The notes beneath the pieces were generated by a model, which had not been told where the DNA came from, searched no databases, and worked only from the letters and a program-made list of their open reading frames with translations. A DNA stretch of 63,670 nucleotides, from the NCBI GenBank assembly GCA_002633005.1, contig NMRA01000706.1, positions 36,694 through 100,363 of the forward strand. The letters are read 5' to 3'. Source of the stretch: Phoronis australis (lineage: Eukaryota; Phoronida; Phoronidae). Both the position numbers and the translations under genes were made by a program. Of the stretch, positions 24,633 through 36,286 are shown in pieces (positions within the stretch are counted from its first letter, which is position 1; every line of letters starts with the position of its first letter).

Positions 24633-25609
24633 GTGTAAGCGAATTCGAATGGTGGTTTCAGGGATAAAAACGACAGATTTTGTGTATTTCTGATCGTTGA
24701 TTGAAGTCGGTAGACGTTTATAACAAACCTGACCCTCTGCACAAAGACTTTTAAACTCTCTTTATTTCCGTGAATCTAAATAAAACAATCATTCTAGACT
24801 TACATGTATATTTCCATTGATGGTCATCAGCTTTGTTACACCAACATCGTTAATGAGGCTGGGGTAATTTTTAATGTTTTTAAATGCTGCACCTTAAAAT
24901 CGACGAAATCACATGGCGGTCAACGACAAACTACCAATTCCGTAAACTAAAACAGTGAAGTGACTGCTACCATGATTTTTCTCAAACCAGTAAACACAGT
25001 AAGCATCTTCTAATACATGTAGCATTAAGCTAGGTGCGTAGCTTTAGCCGGTTGTGTCGCCCTATACCATAGAGACCTGTATAGAAACCTATTGTGTCAT
25101 ATTTAACGAAACATCCTCCAACTTCGGTGATCGTGGGAACTGTAGAAAACCTACGGTTAGACAGACGGACGGACCAGGGTCCTCGATCCCTCAAAATTGG
25201 GACCGAACATCGGTCCCATTCCTTTCTCAAAAATATTTAAAAATTCAGGCAAAAGTATCCAGTCTGAACGATCAAAAATCCCTCTCGTGGTTTCAAACTG
25301 AAGCAATCTTAAAAATAACGTCTTCAATTCCTCTGATTTTGATCACGAAGCAGCTACACGGGAAAAGTCACAAACTGGTTTCTTTATGAAGCAAGTGTCA
25401 CAAACAGTGCTACTACAACCAGTAGACGAACGGACAGACGGTACATTGTACATGTAACTCACTATGATCTCACATGTCTGAATGTGGGCACATACATGTG
25501 ACAGGTTATTTCGGTAAAGCATTAAACACGGCGACAAACTTTGAATTATCCTGTAGGGTTTTAATTTGCATGTAAATGTGCAAGGCAGTTCTACATGTCG
25601 TCAACTTAC

Positions 25610-27088
25610 CGTTGTTGCACGGGCTTGGATTGCAAAAAGGAACTGGTGGACAGCTGGGGAACGGAGGGCATGGCATTGGTGGTGGCGGCGGAAGTATTGG
25701 CGGCGGAGGAGGCGGCATCTGAAATACACTTGGTGGTTGCTGGTTGAACGTCTGTACGATGGTTGGCGGCGGGGGCGGCTTTTTCTGTTTGTATCGACGA
25801 GGCGGTCGTAATGGCCGCGTAGTTTCCTTTTCAACAACAATTCGTTTTTCTAAACCCTCAGCACCCGTCGTATCAAAGCCCATGTATCCCCAGTTAGACC
25901 TTCCTCTGTCGCCCGTGCTCGATCTAAATTTTGAGACTTGCCTGTTCTTCGTTCTACTTCTTTCTGACACGCGATCAAACTTCCGAACAGCATTTCGAAT
26001 TCCACCGCGACAAAGGTCTTTGAGCTCTCCGATCACTGTGCCTCTGTCCATGTCGTCGACAATACAGTTGTCAGGTGCACAGTGATTTTTCCGGACAAAA
26101 CATGTTCGCCGGGCCGTGGGAACTCGTCGGATAACCAAACTTTTTCTCCCAGGTAGTTGCGGCGTGCCATCCTTTTTACTGGCGGCACGCTTGTTTTTAA
26201 CTGAAGATTTGTTTTTCGACTTTGACTTTTGTTTGCGTTTGGAGGATTTTGCGTTTGCCGACACGTTTGGTCTAAAAAAATCCATTACGGATCTTTTCTT
26301 AGAGGTGTCTGGTCCGCTTGACCTTAGCGCTTCTGACTGCCTTGAGGATTTTGTGCTGTTGGACCTGTTGATCCAAGCCTCTGGTACTTGACCAGTTTTT
26401 CTCAAGTATCGCTTACTCGGCGGTCTGTTCGTTAATGAACCAGATACACTCCACGAGAACCAAGGAATGCTTTTACCACGCCTCTTCCCTTCTCGTGTGT
26501 TTGCAACGCTAGCACTGCGTATACTTTTCATACTCGTGTCATTGTGTTTTGGTCCCAAATTACCATCTACCGTTTTACTTATCTGCTTATTGCCGGCCTC
26601 GCTTGGATTTCCATTATCTACTTGACGTGAAGATTGAGACATTCTGGGATGTTTTGACTTCGAGAAAAGCCAGTTAGGTAAGGTTTTTGTCACGTTAGAA
26701 AAGATATTTGGTTTTTTGTCTGACCTAGGGTTCCCTTTTTCACTTCTTTCCCCGTCTCTAGTCTTGCAAGTGCCTTCAAGTGATGTCATCTTTTCCGTCT
26801 CCGTCGTCGTAGATTTCATGTCGTTAGTGTGTGCCTCGGAAGAATTTTCGTCCACGATGTGGCGCCTTAGTGAATTGTCTGGGATTGACGTAGACTTGCT
26901 TTGCTGTGCCGTTTCCACCTTTACGTCCTCAGTTGTCGCCCTGCCCTTGTGTCGGTGGAGTTCAGAAGTTTCGTTTCCTTTCGAATTTCTCTTCCGTTCT
27001 GCCCTCGCTTTTGCTTCTTCTCGTTTTAATTTCGCCCTAGTAAGTCGTGACAACTTTTTGTTCACCGGCTTTCGATCTCTTGAAGCAC
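25610..27088 (-). CDS. Polycystin-like gene, exon 9 (basic, proline-rich end)
   Basis: 1,479 bases, phase 1-1. Acceptor AATAATTTAG; donor AACG/GTAAGT. Lys/Arg/Ser-rich and disordered, with the same block order as exon 11: PWFSWSVSG...SKRYLRK; MDFFRPNVS; a VPTARR...ELKDLCRGG block; RPLRPPRRY; then FNQQPPSVFQMPPPPPPILP and a Cys/Pro tail. It lies between exon 8 and acidic exon 10. The very high conservation of the proline box against the diverged remainder suggests the box is under constraint, perhaps as a ligand for SH3, EVH1, WW or profilin modules. Confidence 0.9.
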
Positions 27089-28730
27089 CTAAATTATTGT
27101 AAATAACGGAGGTACGTGGAATTAAATTATGGAAACCAGGTTTTTTTAAAATCGTCATAAAATTTCAGTCGCAATATCGCCACATAGAGATCGTTTGGTT
27201 AGCGTTACCATTGTCCACTTTCTGTTGCTTTGTTACATGTGTATAACAGAGATAATGGTGAGCATTTATCGGTAACCGGCTGATGTGCGCCCAAGATACG
27301 ATATCCATGTGACTTGCATTGTTTTATCCAACAAAGACCCAACGAAGTCCCATAGGTGATAACCATGCTACACGCTTAGTCTCGTCTCATGGATGTCGCA
27401 AATTAATCAATACCTTGCGAGCTACATACGACGTGACTTGGCATGGGAGCTGCTGAGTGCTTGTAGTGACAATTTTTTATTTTGTTACACCGGCAGAATT
27501 TCAGTTACTGTGGGTGATTGATGGCCAACAATCACTTCACAGTAAATCACTCAGAAACTCATAATTCTCTCTTTGTCAACCCTTAACTGAAAGGAGCATG
27601 CGACCGAAAAAAACACCTAATCTGTATCAATTTAGATCGAGTAGCTGTACTGCTTAATGTCACGTACGGTTGCGTTACCCGACACCTGACGGCAGACGGA
27701 GGTGTTGAAATTACCCATTGACGTAATTGGTTTCGTACGCAGTCTGTTCAGCAGTTCACAACACATGTAACTGGTGTCAGCTTATCGCTTGAATTCATCG
27801 TTTAGCACCGATAAATCATCAAACTTCGATGTAAAACCCTTAAAAATGCACCGAGTTCTTATAAAAACGTGTGGTTTTATTTCCCTGTTACGGATTTATT
27901 GGTATTTGGACACACCGTAAATGTAGCTTCCAAAGTTCGGCAGGTCAATAAGGTTCGTAGCAGGAGTCTGTTTGGAGACAAATTCGAATTATTTTCCGTG
28001 AGGTACAGACAGGAGAACCCAGATCTGTGTAGTTTAGACTTGTGATTCTTTGAGTTCTAAACACACAAAACGCTTGTTATCCTGGCTAGTAGCTCGGAGC
28101 CCGATCAGACCCGTCGCGGCCGGCCGGATCAGTTGACTCGTTTTCCCGGCCAGTGGCTCGGAAACTGATCAGACATCACGAACATAAACCAGCCAAAGTT
28201 GGAAACTAAACTCCCAGTCAAGAAAATACTATACTAGTGAGCCAAAGTAACTCGCACGTGATTATGTTGGTGAATTACCCACGAAACTACAAATCTACTT
28301 ACTCGTCGGGAGCCGCGAATTTAGGTTCTGCTTTGGTCACAGCACCGTCAGGGCGGAAGTTGTACATTCACAATCATTATTTTAATAATGTAAATGTAAA
28401 TAAAGACTCCCCTAACACCAGCTGGCCGTGGGGTGGAAATCGCCTGAGTTGTTTCTCAACAGTTTCTGCCAGCAAACCCTAAATTAGTATGAGCTCAAAC
28501 GGCGTTTGTGTCCCGTCAATTAATTATTGCACCTAAAGCCATGACGTACAGTAGTGATTTATTCATTGCTGGCTTCTCAAATCATTTGCACTCACGAACA
28601 CTCCAAAGGTATTACAAATTGCATCTAATGAGCCAGACTTTGTTTCAGTTTTATATAAGTATTGGTTAGGGCGAGAATAATTCATTTTGAAACACAACGC
28701 TCAGTAATAAACATCAACATGGCAACTGAG

Positions 28731-28905
28731 TTGCAATCCCGACTTAGACGAGAGCTCATCACTCGATCCCTACGAAGACTTCACAGGTGGATCGTTAAGT
28801 TTCACAGACTATCAATCCGAACAGGAATACAGTGATGAAGAAATACTAGAGAGGCGCCGTGAACAAGCTCAGACAACGGAACGTATGGATTGGATAGTTA
28901 TTTGA
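28731..28905 (+). pseudogene. Short acidic frame with one probable frameshift
   Basis: After AACATGGCAACTGAG the frame coding NPDLDESSSLDPYEDFTGGS continues through SEQEYSDEEILERRR to a stop after DWIVI. The ATG is out of frame with it by one step. The composition is protein-like rather than random, but no family is certain. It may be the N-terminal end of a transposon-borne or retroposed gene. Confidence 0.25.
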
Positions 28906-28977
28906 TAAGCCGGCATTCGTCAGGCACTGTCGACGACTGCAGACAACAGACACGGCCTCATACGTGCTATTTACAGC

Positions 28978-29109
28978 TTACTTTTCATGCTTTACTACCA
29001 CGAGCCATATCCTAAGCATTTCGGTCTCTCGAGGAAGTCTAAAAAACAATATACCCGTTTTCCTCGCTGCTGCACAATTCGGACAAGCGGGAACGATGCA
29101 CCGCAACAT
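28978..29109 (-). pseudogene. THAP-like zinc-finger fragment
   Basis: Frame of 43 codons plus stop with MLRCIVPACPNC followed by FFRLP and a Trp. These are hallmarks of the first half of a THAP DNA-binding domain (C-x4-C, then a phenylalanine-rich FRLP). The second half (Cys-x2-His) is absent. A possible donor GAAAA/GTAAGC overlaps the stop, so it may be a first exon or a truncated transposase remnant. It sits beside a dispersed element inside intron 8. Confidence 0.45.
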
Positions 29110-29258
29110 AGCGGCATTCACTCTGCAGATGAACCACTGACGTCGCTTGCGTCGTTGCTCACCTTCCTCAAAGTTAACGCGACACCTCTTGGAAAAGTAA
29201 GGTCGACCGTATGCGAGGCAATGTGGATATAGACCGATTAAGACGGCAAAAAGACGAG

Positions 29259-29748
29259 TGGCATTCTCCTTTAAGACGACTTCCAAAGCAATCGCGTCAT
29301 TATTGCCAACACAAAAAACGGATTTGGTCTGTTGGGCAATTAAAGACTATTTTAAATACAACAAATTTGTTACGAACTGATTGCACAAAATATAAAGCAT
29401 GTAATAAGCATTACAAAAAGAAGGTTTCGCGCGCAAACGCTTTGGACCATAAACAAAAAGGTCTCTTAGTATCGAATTAGGAGTTAAATCGTCGCGGTGC
29501 AGTGGTAAAGCACGCGCGTTCTGTCCGCCAAGACGTGAGTTCGAGTTTGTTTGCCTTTTTTCTTGGATAATATTTCGGGAATCATGGAAAATGCTTGATT
29601 TTTAGATGAAAAAACACCAAAATTTCCTGGCAAAACCCCCCTCCCGAACTCCCCCCATTCGGTGCTATGCGCATCTACAATCGTGCTTTGAGCAAATGCT
29701 TATAGACAAAATGTTGCACCCCCTTGTGATATCCTAGATCTGCCACTG
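29259..29748. mobile_element. Dispersed element with CAGTGGCGGATCTAG-type end, copy 1
   Basis: Matches 47360-47930 in inverted orientation over about 480 bp. It includes a tRNA-like part (about 29492-29555, with GTGCAGTGGTAAAGCACG and GAGTTCGAG resembling pol III A and B boxes). The end reads CAGTGGCAGATCTAGGAT on the minus strand. CAGTGGCGG ends are seen in hAT-type elements, but the tRNA-like core also suggests a SINE. A composite is possible. Confidence 0.6.
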
Positions 29749-31089
29749 GTGTTGTTTGCTTTTTCTCTAAAGTACAAACTTTTACGCCGCTTTTGCAAGC
29801 TAATTGCACGTTCCAAGAGGACCCCTATTGGTGGTTGAGGCAACTGAGAACAGGCAAATAGGACGAAGTGCAGTTCGTGAGCAAAAACTACCGACGGGGG
29901 AATGACTAAACAAATTATTATAAGATCAGTTTTTGAAAAGGTGTAATGTGGCTGCTACAGAGTGCCAAATTTGGTCGAAAATGGTTTGAGTGATGCCTGC
30001 TATGCGTCTCGACAAATATTGTTTTTTCGGGCGAATAAAGAGGCGCGACACTTCATGCAGTTTTGGTGATGTAACATTCGAGGTGGCAAGCGGGAGCAAA
30101 CATGTCAGATTTAAAATAAAAACGCACCACCCCAAGAAGAAATGCGTCACTAGCTTCAAGCTTCTGTTTTCAAAGTTCCAAAAATGCATCGGTTATAATA
30201 CATGAATCCATCTTTGTGGCTGTATTCCACCCTTTGATGGGCCATATACTATAAATTCGTTTTAATTTCCATTTAACCCAGCACTGTTCACCGAATTGTT
30301 TAGCAGCGACATTTGACGAAAGGCCAATTGACTGAGTCCCCGATTGCTTAGAGTTTATTTGATTCATCATTGCCTTTTGCATATGGGTAGCATATGACTG
30401 TATCATTGGCATAGATGAACGTTCTAGAACTAATGACTGCAATAATTGAAGTAGAAGGTAGAAACAGCGGATGTCCCGCGATGGTATTTTCTGGTGCCCC
30501 TGCGTTGAAGTACTGAATGCTATATTTGTGTTGACAATACGCCGTCTTCTCCGGCTTTACATACTAAGTTTTACAGACGGGAATAAGTATGCGAGGTTCC
30601 ATAAACGAAAAATTGCCAACTTATAGCTACATGTATGAGGTGATTAGAGGGATTTTAATAACACTGTTTAAAGCTGTATTTGCATGCTAATGTATAGCAG
30701 TAACTAAACGACAATGGTAATTGAACAACATCTACATGTACGATAAACAAGGTGTAGTTGTACTCACTGACAACTTGTAAATGTAAAAACAGTTCTAAAA
30801 ATAGGAAAATCTACCACTAACGACGTGCCTTGGGGGATCACATAGCCAGCATTATACAGTGTTATCCAACACCAAGTCACGATACTTACTGGACATGGTT
30901 CAGGGATTTACGGTGGATCATTTTCGACAAAAAATCGTTCTTAAAACATTTGGCAATTTTCAAGGTACTTCACATTCATATTGTCGCTGTGTTGTGTTTG
31001 TAACGAGTTTGACCATGCAGTCACAGATACATGTATAAGGAATTTGCGTGCAAGGTCAGCTTTTACATGTAGGTCTAGATTTTACTTAC

Positions 31090-34000
31090 CTTGGCTGTGC
31101 TCTTGAGCCGAATTGTTTATTGATGCGTGTCTAGCAATGATGTGATTAACACCTTTCTTACATCTGTGTGATGATTCGCCACATCCAAAGCTCTGCATAG
31201 CTCTAACCAGGTTCGTGAAACTCCTAACTGGATGACCGCGCTTCTGTCTTTTTGATCTCAAATTACAGCACGATTTGCTTCTGACTTGTTCTTGTTGCCT
31301 TGTGCATCCTGCTCTTTTAGGAAGAAAACGCCTCAACACTGCAGCGCCACGAAGTTTATGTTTTTTAATATCTAAAAAATAACTATGCTGCTCATCACTG
31401 TTTGTCAGAGTTTCTTGTGACATTATTGCTTCACGTTTTGCCTTCTTTGCTATATCTCCTGACAGTACGTGACATGGTTTAACTTTCATCGCGCTGTAGC
31501 CAAATATCTCGGCTAGATGCTCGGAAAATGGATTTTGAATCACATTCGGAAAGCTTGTCCACACAGGAAACACATATGGCTTTTTTATAATTCCTTTCAG
31601 TTTTACCTTGGGGTTCCAAGGGTATTGTTTCTTTGTTTTACCTCTTGATGACCTAGGCACACGTTTCTCTTCCGTTGATGGGTTTACAAACATGTCAAAT
31701 CCCAAGTGTGCAGTTTTCACCATATTTAGCCGTCTTCCATTGTCGTCATAGTCCAAAGACTTCCAAATCTTGTTGAATTCTCTTTCATCGCGTTGTAGGT
31801 TGGCGCAATAATTTGGACATTGCCAGTTAGGTATAGAATATGGTACATTCTGGTTGAACCAGTTAGGTATTGCAACTTGAGGATTGGGATTGAAACAAGA
31901 AGCTGTTGATGCCGAAACGTTATGAGGGTTGTTTGAATTGAATGAAGTTTCACCAATTTCTGAACAGTACGTGTTGACTGGTCTGCCTTCATTAATATAT
32001 ATGGTTCTTTGGTACGGTGATGTTGCCTTTCTTTCGTTCCTGTCAAGCTTCAGTGACACCTTCTTTTGTCTATAGGCCGATGAAGCACGTTTTACTCGTT
32101 GCACCAAATATCTCCTTCTAATAAAATCATTATGCGAACTTAATGCTCTTGACAGATAATCAGCTTTTGATGGCTTCTTTCTAGTGCCTCTGCCAAGCTC
32201 CCTACGGTCAAAAGTGATAGGGTGATCGGGTATGAACGCTTTCCTTTTTGTTGAAATTTCTTTTGTTTGATTCTTCCTATGTGCTTTCTTAGGGGATTGC
32301 ATTTGCACCTTCTTTGGCAAAGGTGGCACCATCCTAGGGTGCTTTGTTAACCATACTGAAGTATTTGAAGATTCGACTGGCAATGAATTGTTGTAGTTTT
32401 CTAAATAACATTTACTCTGTAACTCGGGAATGGCTGCCAAGGAGGAAGCAGCTTGAACAGAGTCCATTTTTTTACTCTTGTCTTTATTGCTAGCTTTATT
32501 TTGCGGCTTCCTTATAAACTTTTTGCGGCGTTGACGTTTTTGAGAAGATGTTATATTCGCTGACTCGTTCTTTCGTTTTAGTGGTTTCGTCGGTGCGGAC
32601 TTCTTGACAGGTGAAAAAATGCCAGTTGGAAAATCTGAGCAAAAATCAACAATACCATTGATAAATGGAAGCGATCTCGTCGTCCTTCTCGTATCCCGTT
32701 CTTGTTTCAACACTTTTCTACGAGGGGTTCCTACTTTGTTATTCATCGACTTAAATACACTGTCCAAATGATTGTCTGGGCAGTGTTCAGTTATCAAATT
32801 CTTTTTGGGAACTGTTTTCCTCTTGAAATGGGGCCTGTTCAAACTGTGTTTATAACTAATACGTGTTCTTTTTTCTCGGTTTTCTCCTTTTTGGGAGCTA
32901 TACAGGACAGTGCCAGTGGATGTAGTGGATGTCATTGAGGTTTCCGACAACATGTTATCAGAAAAAACAGCCACAACTTGTGAGGAACTGTCGTTTGCGA
33001 TTGTTTTGTAACTTGACATATTCTCCTCTGAGTTGGCGCTGCCTTCCTCTGAACTTTCAGAACTACTTAGAGACCAATCACTAGAAAATTTGTCTGCACT
33101 GCTATCTGGGGGTTGCGTAGCAATGAACCCCTTTTGTCGACCTTGAAAATCAGAGCTTGAACTTTGTCTTTTAGTAGACGGCGAGCCACTTGGGTTATTA
33201 TTGCTCCTACTTCGTTGTCTTGTGCAACGCGCATGTCTGGGAGTCGGTGAAGCACTAACACTTCGCCTTCGCTCCGGACACTCCGGTACTCCAGGAAGGA
33301 ATTGCCTATCACTTGGTAATGTGAGCAGAGACATGTCGCTGACGTGGTTCAAATCTTTTTCTGTTCCAATTCCAACAGAGACAAACTTCCGTGAACCACT
33401 GTGTGTCGCCACTTCCATCTGTTCTCTGTTCTCTTTGTCCGATTTCCCGTTAGCCTCGTCCTCTTCCATTATGACGTAGCACTTATTATTGTTCACAGTT
33501 TCACTAGGTACAGACTCTTGCCCTTCTACTGAGGGTTTCTGAATTTCAAGGGCCACGCGTGAAATTTCCGACACGCCTTCACTGGTTACGGAGTCGTCCG
33601 ACTGGTTTGATTTGGAGTCTGGTGATTGTTTCCATCTCGGGTCACTTCGGATTATATGCTCAGCATACGAGAACATGTCCATTTGCTTTTGCAATTCTAA
33701 ACTTTCCGATTCTCTTGGAATTAATTTGCCGAATACGTCTCTTACGCTATGAAACCAATGACTGTTTGATTTTACTTCCTCTGGGTTGACCTTAGATACA
33801 GCCGAATTACTCTCCGTTCGACAGCTGACGTTTTCGTTTTCAAAGAAAAAATGTTCATCTTCGGGAATTACGTGCTGCTCTAAACGTAAAATAGCTCTTA
33901 CCAAACGTCGAGAACATCCGTGGTTTTCTAGGGTTGCTTTTGCGACGCCTTTAAAGAAATTCGGTGGTATTTTTTTATTCGAAATTAAGTCGTAATAAGC

Positions 34001-34843
34001 TTTGGTGAAGTTCAATGCATCCTGAATTAATCGTCTTGATGAATATTTGTTTTGTTTAATGATCCGCTTTCGCCAGAGTCCATGTTTTGCAACCCAGTGT
34101 CTGTTGTGGTGAACACAAGCAAAATGGGGCATTCGTACTTTTTGGCCTTGCAACGTTAAAGCCCGACGATTATCTTTAGTTTCCCTTGTTATGTTATCCG
34201 GGTCATACAAGATTTCCCCTGTGCTTCTGTTACTGACTACTTTAACATCAGGATTTAAAGTGGACGAGCGAGGTTGGAGGTTGTGGACCATCTTTTGAAC
34301 GTCCGGAATTCCCAGACTACTGACAGTGTCCCGATAAGTGGAAGCCTCCACTTTCATTATTTTCGGAATGTCTGCCCTCCTGTGGATGCGCCCAACCATA
34401 GTAAAATCGTTGTGAGTGAAATCCGGCTGCTCGTTTCGAACGATTGGTTCACCTTTCAATGTCTCCACGGTTTTTCTCCAAAAACGATCATAAATTGAGA
34501 TTTTCTTCCTTCGGTAAATACCCATGTCGGAATTTGACGCGCTCTTGAATACTTCCACAAGCTCCCAGTCGTTTTTTAGCTTGTCAATATCGACATTGGA
34601 CTGTCTCTCCTTCTTCCAGACCTCTCGCTTTATTTCCATGAGTTGTGGATCGTCTTCTATGCCCCCGTTTTCGTCTATACGTACTCGACTGTGTCGGCGT
34701 AACTTATTTTTTATAGCTGAAACTGCCGATGATACAATTTTGGAAGGAATGAACATGCTTCTGTCTGGGTATATGATAACGCTGTCATCAGAGTCTCCAT
34801 GGGAACTGGCTGAAATGAACGAATTTGTTTGATTTATGTTGCA
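31090..34843 (-). CDS. Polycystin-like gene, exon 8 (start of the giant insert)
   Basis: 3,754 bases (1,251 codons), phase 0 in and 1 out. Acceptor AATTTCAG/TGCAAC; donor CAAG/GTAAGT. A second AG at 34818 is out of phase with exon 7. The first 330 residues look partly folded: acidic DSDDSVIIYPDRS, a KLRRHSRV stretch (a PKA-type RRxS site), an ELVEVFKSAS region, a Cys/His-rich HFACVHHNRHWVAKHGLW, and helical LIQDALNFTKAYYDLIS. The rest is Ser/Lys/Arg-rich and disordered, with a further conserved-looking tail (GFDMFVNP...NPFSEHL). No membrane helix, and no initiator context with a promoter, which argues against a separate gene. Confidence 0.88.
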
Positions 34844-34926
34844 CTGAAATTACGTGCGTCAACGAAATTTTGTTATCAATAGCAGATAGCAAAGTGCACA
34901 ACTAAAAAAGACATAGGTACATGTAT

Positions 34927-35268
34927 TTAATTGCAGTAATAACAAAACAAGATCGGGACTGGTGTAACATTCATAAGTGGGTGTAGCGGAAGCAGGGTTG
35001 AATAAATTTCAGTGTAATCGAATATTAAGATTTTCATACATGTTCCACGAACACTCGTCATAGCTTTTGCGATTTCTTTACAAATGCATTTGTCTTTCAA
35101 TTCCTCTTTTACGGCGCTCGTTCCCTCTTCAATCTGGAAGAAATAGCCCAGACATCTCAAAAGATAAAGGAAGTATTTCATTATATGCTGAAAGCGGACA
35201 CGAACAGCCAAAACAAATTCACGCTTTGTATTCATAAAATACACTTGCGGTATCCAGTGGAAGCCCAT
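34927..35268 (-). other. Intronic open frame of 113 codons, unrecognised
   Basis: An ATG-to-stop frame inside intron 7. It includes FVLAVRVRFQHIMKYFLYLL and a Cys/Lys-rich part. There is no splice signal that fits the host gene phase and no family resemblance. It may be chance or a decayed retrocopy. Confidence 0.15.
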
Positions 35269-36040
35269 TTAAAAAATCAATTAGTGACTGTTTTATTTCG
35301 ACATATGCTCGACTAAACTGGGCAATAGTACTGTCACGTGCTGTAATTCGTACCAAGTTTGGCGGTGTCTGGTTAAATTCTTTCTAAGTATGCAATGTAA
35401 TTGTACAAGTTGTTAAGTTATGCATCACTCTGTAAAGCTTAGTGGGGCCAGTCCTTATCAAGATGTGACGTTTCGCCATCTTAACCATCAAATATGAGTC
35501 AGGAGATATTGTACAGGTTATTACTTGGAGTGGTAAATCGTACATTCACTGGCACCCGTGGCATAAGTAGAATCTACCTCTCGTGACGTGTAAAGGTACG
35601 CGCCCTATCAGTGATGAATTTGCAGTGTCAGACATTACTCATTTTTAAATCAGTGCATTTTTGTGATTTGAAAGGACTCCAGTTTCGCTAATTGATGCGG
35701 CTGTATTCTTGGTTTTCTTTTTCGAAAAGACTGTTTAGAGTTAAAGGCAGCAGGGCTACATTTTACTAGGGAGTTAGTTTGCCACGGAGAAAATACCGAT
35801 CCGCCACCTTACGAAAGATGACTTTTACATGACTTCCAATGGGGATGAATAAAAACACTGCGAGAACATCGTATACTAATGTTTGTAAAAGATTTTTGTT
35901 TGAAAACTGGGCGGACATGAAAAGACTAACGCATTTCTTTTACAAATATCTTAGTCGAAACACGAATGTTCTAGTGTGCTCGAAAATGGCGACCATGTGA
36001 CGAGAATGATGACTCGGATGGAATGAGCTCCGATACCTAC

Positions 36041-36286
36041 CAATATGGGCGTAGGTTTCCTTCCTACCGCTTTATCAAAAGCTGTGGTAACTAGTTCTGC
36101 GAGAGTTTTTTCCGGTCCTTTCTTAGTCCTCCAAGTTTTCGTCTGCGTCTCCTGGTCAAACATGTCCGCCCAGAATGGTGGCTCCTCCTCACGCGCTGGC
36201 ACATCTAATGATGCCAGGGCGGTTGCGTCCACTTCGACGTCTTTGAATTCCCTTTTTTCGGGTGAATCCTCGGAATCAGCAATTGC
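36041..36286 (-). CDS. Polycystin-like gene, exon 7
   Basis: 246 bases, phase 0-0. Acceptor TTTGCATAG; donor TTG/GTAGGT. The 82 residues run AIADSEDSPEKREFKDVE... then PPFWADMFDQE and LAELVTTAFDKAVGRK. This is the cytoplasmic stretch right after helix 3. The segment LAELVTTAFDKAV has the spacing of an amphipathic anchoring helix. It links the membrane exons (exon 6, phase 0 out) to exon 8 (phase 0 in) and is the key bridge between the recognisable polycystin part and the giant insert. Confidence 0.8.

Larger units (their letters stand above)
22022..25609. other. Intron 9; repeats and a sequence gap, no exon found
   Basis: Contains the inverted-repeat element at 23234-24499 with its 880-base N gap and a CT microsatellite near 24590. 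Open frames through the gap are artefacts of N translation. No other feature was recognised. Confidence 0.6.
27089..31089. other. Intron 8; transposon remnants, no host exon found
   Basis: Four kilobases with a short fragment at about 27536-27590 resembling the 47900 region, an acidic frame fragment at 28731-28905, a THAP-like fragment at 28978-29109, and the dispersed element at 29259-29748. From 29750 to 31080 I see only AT-rich sequence. Confidence 0.55.
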
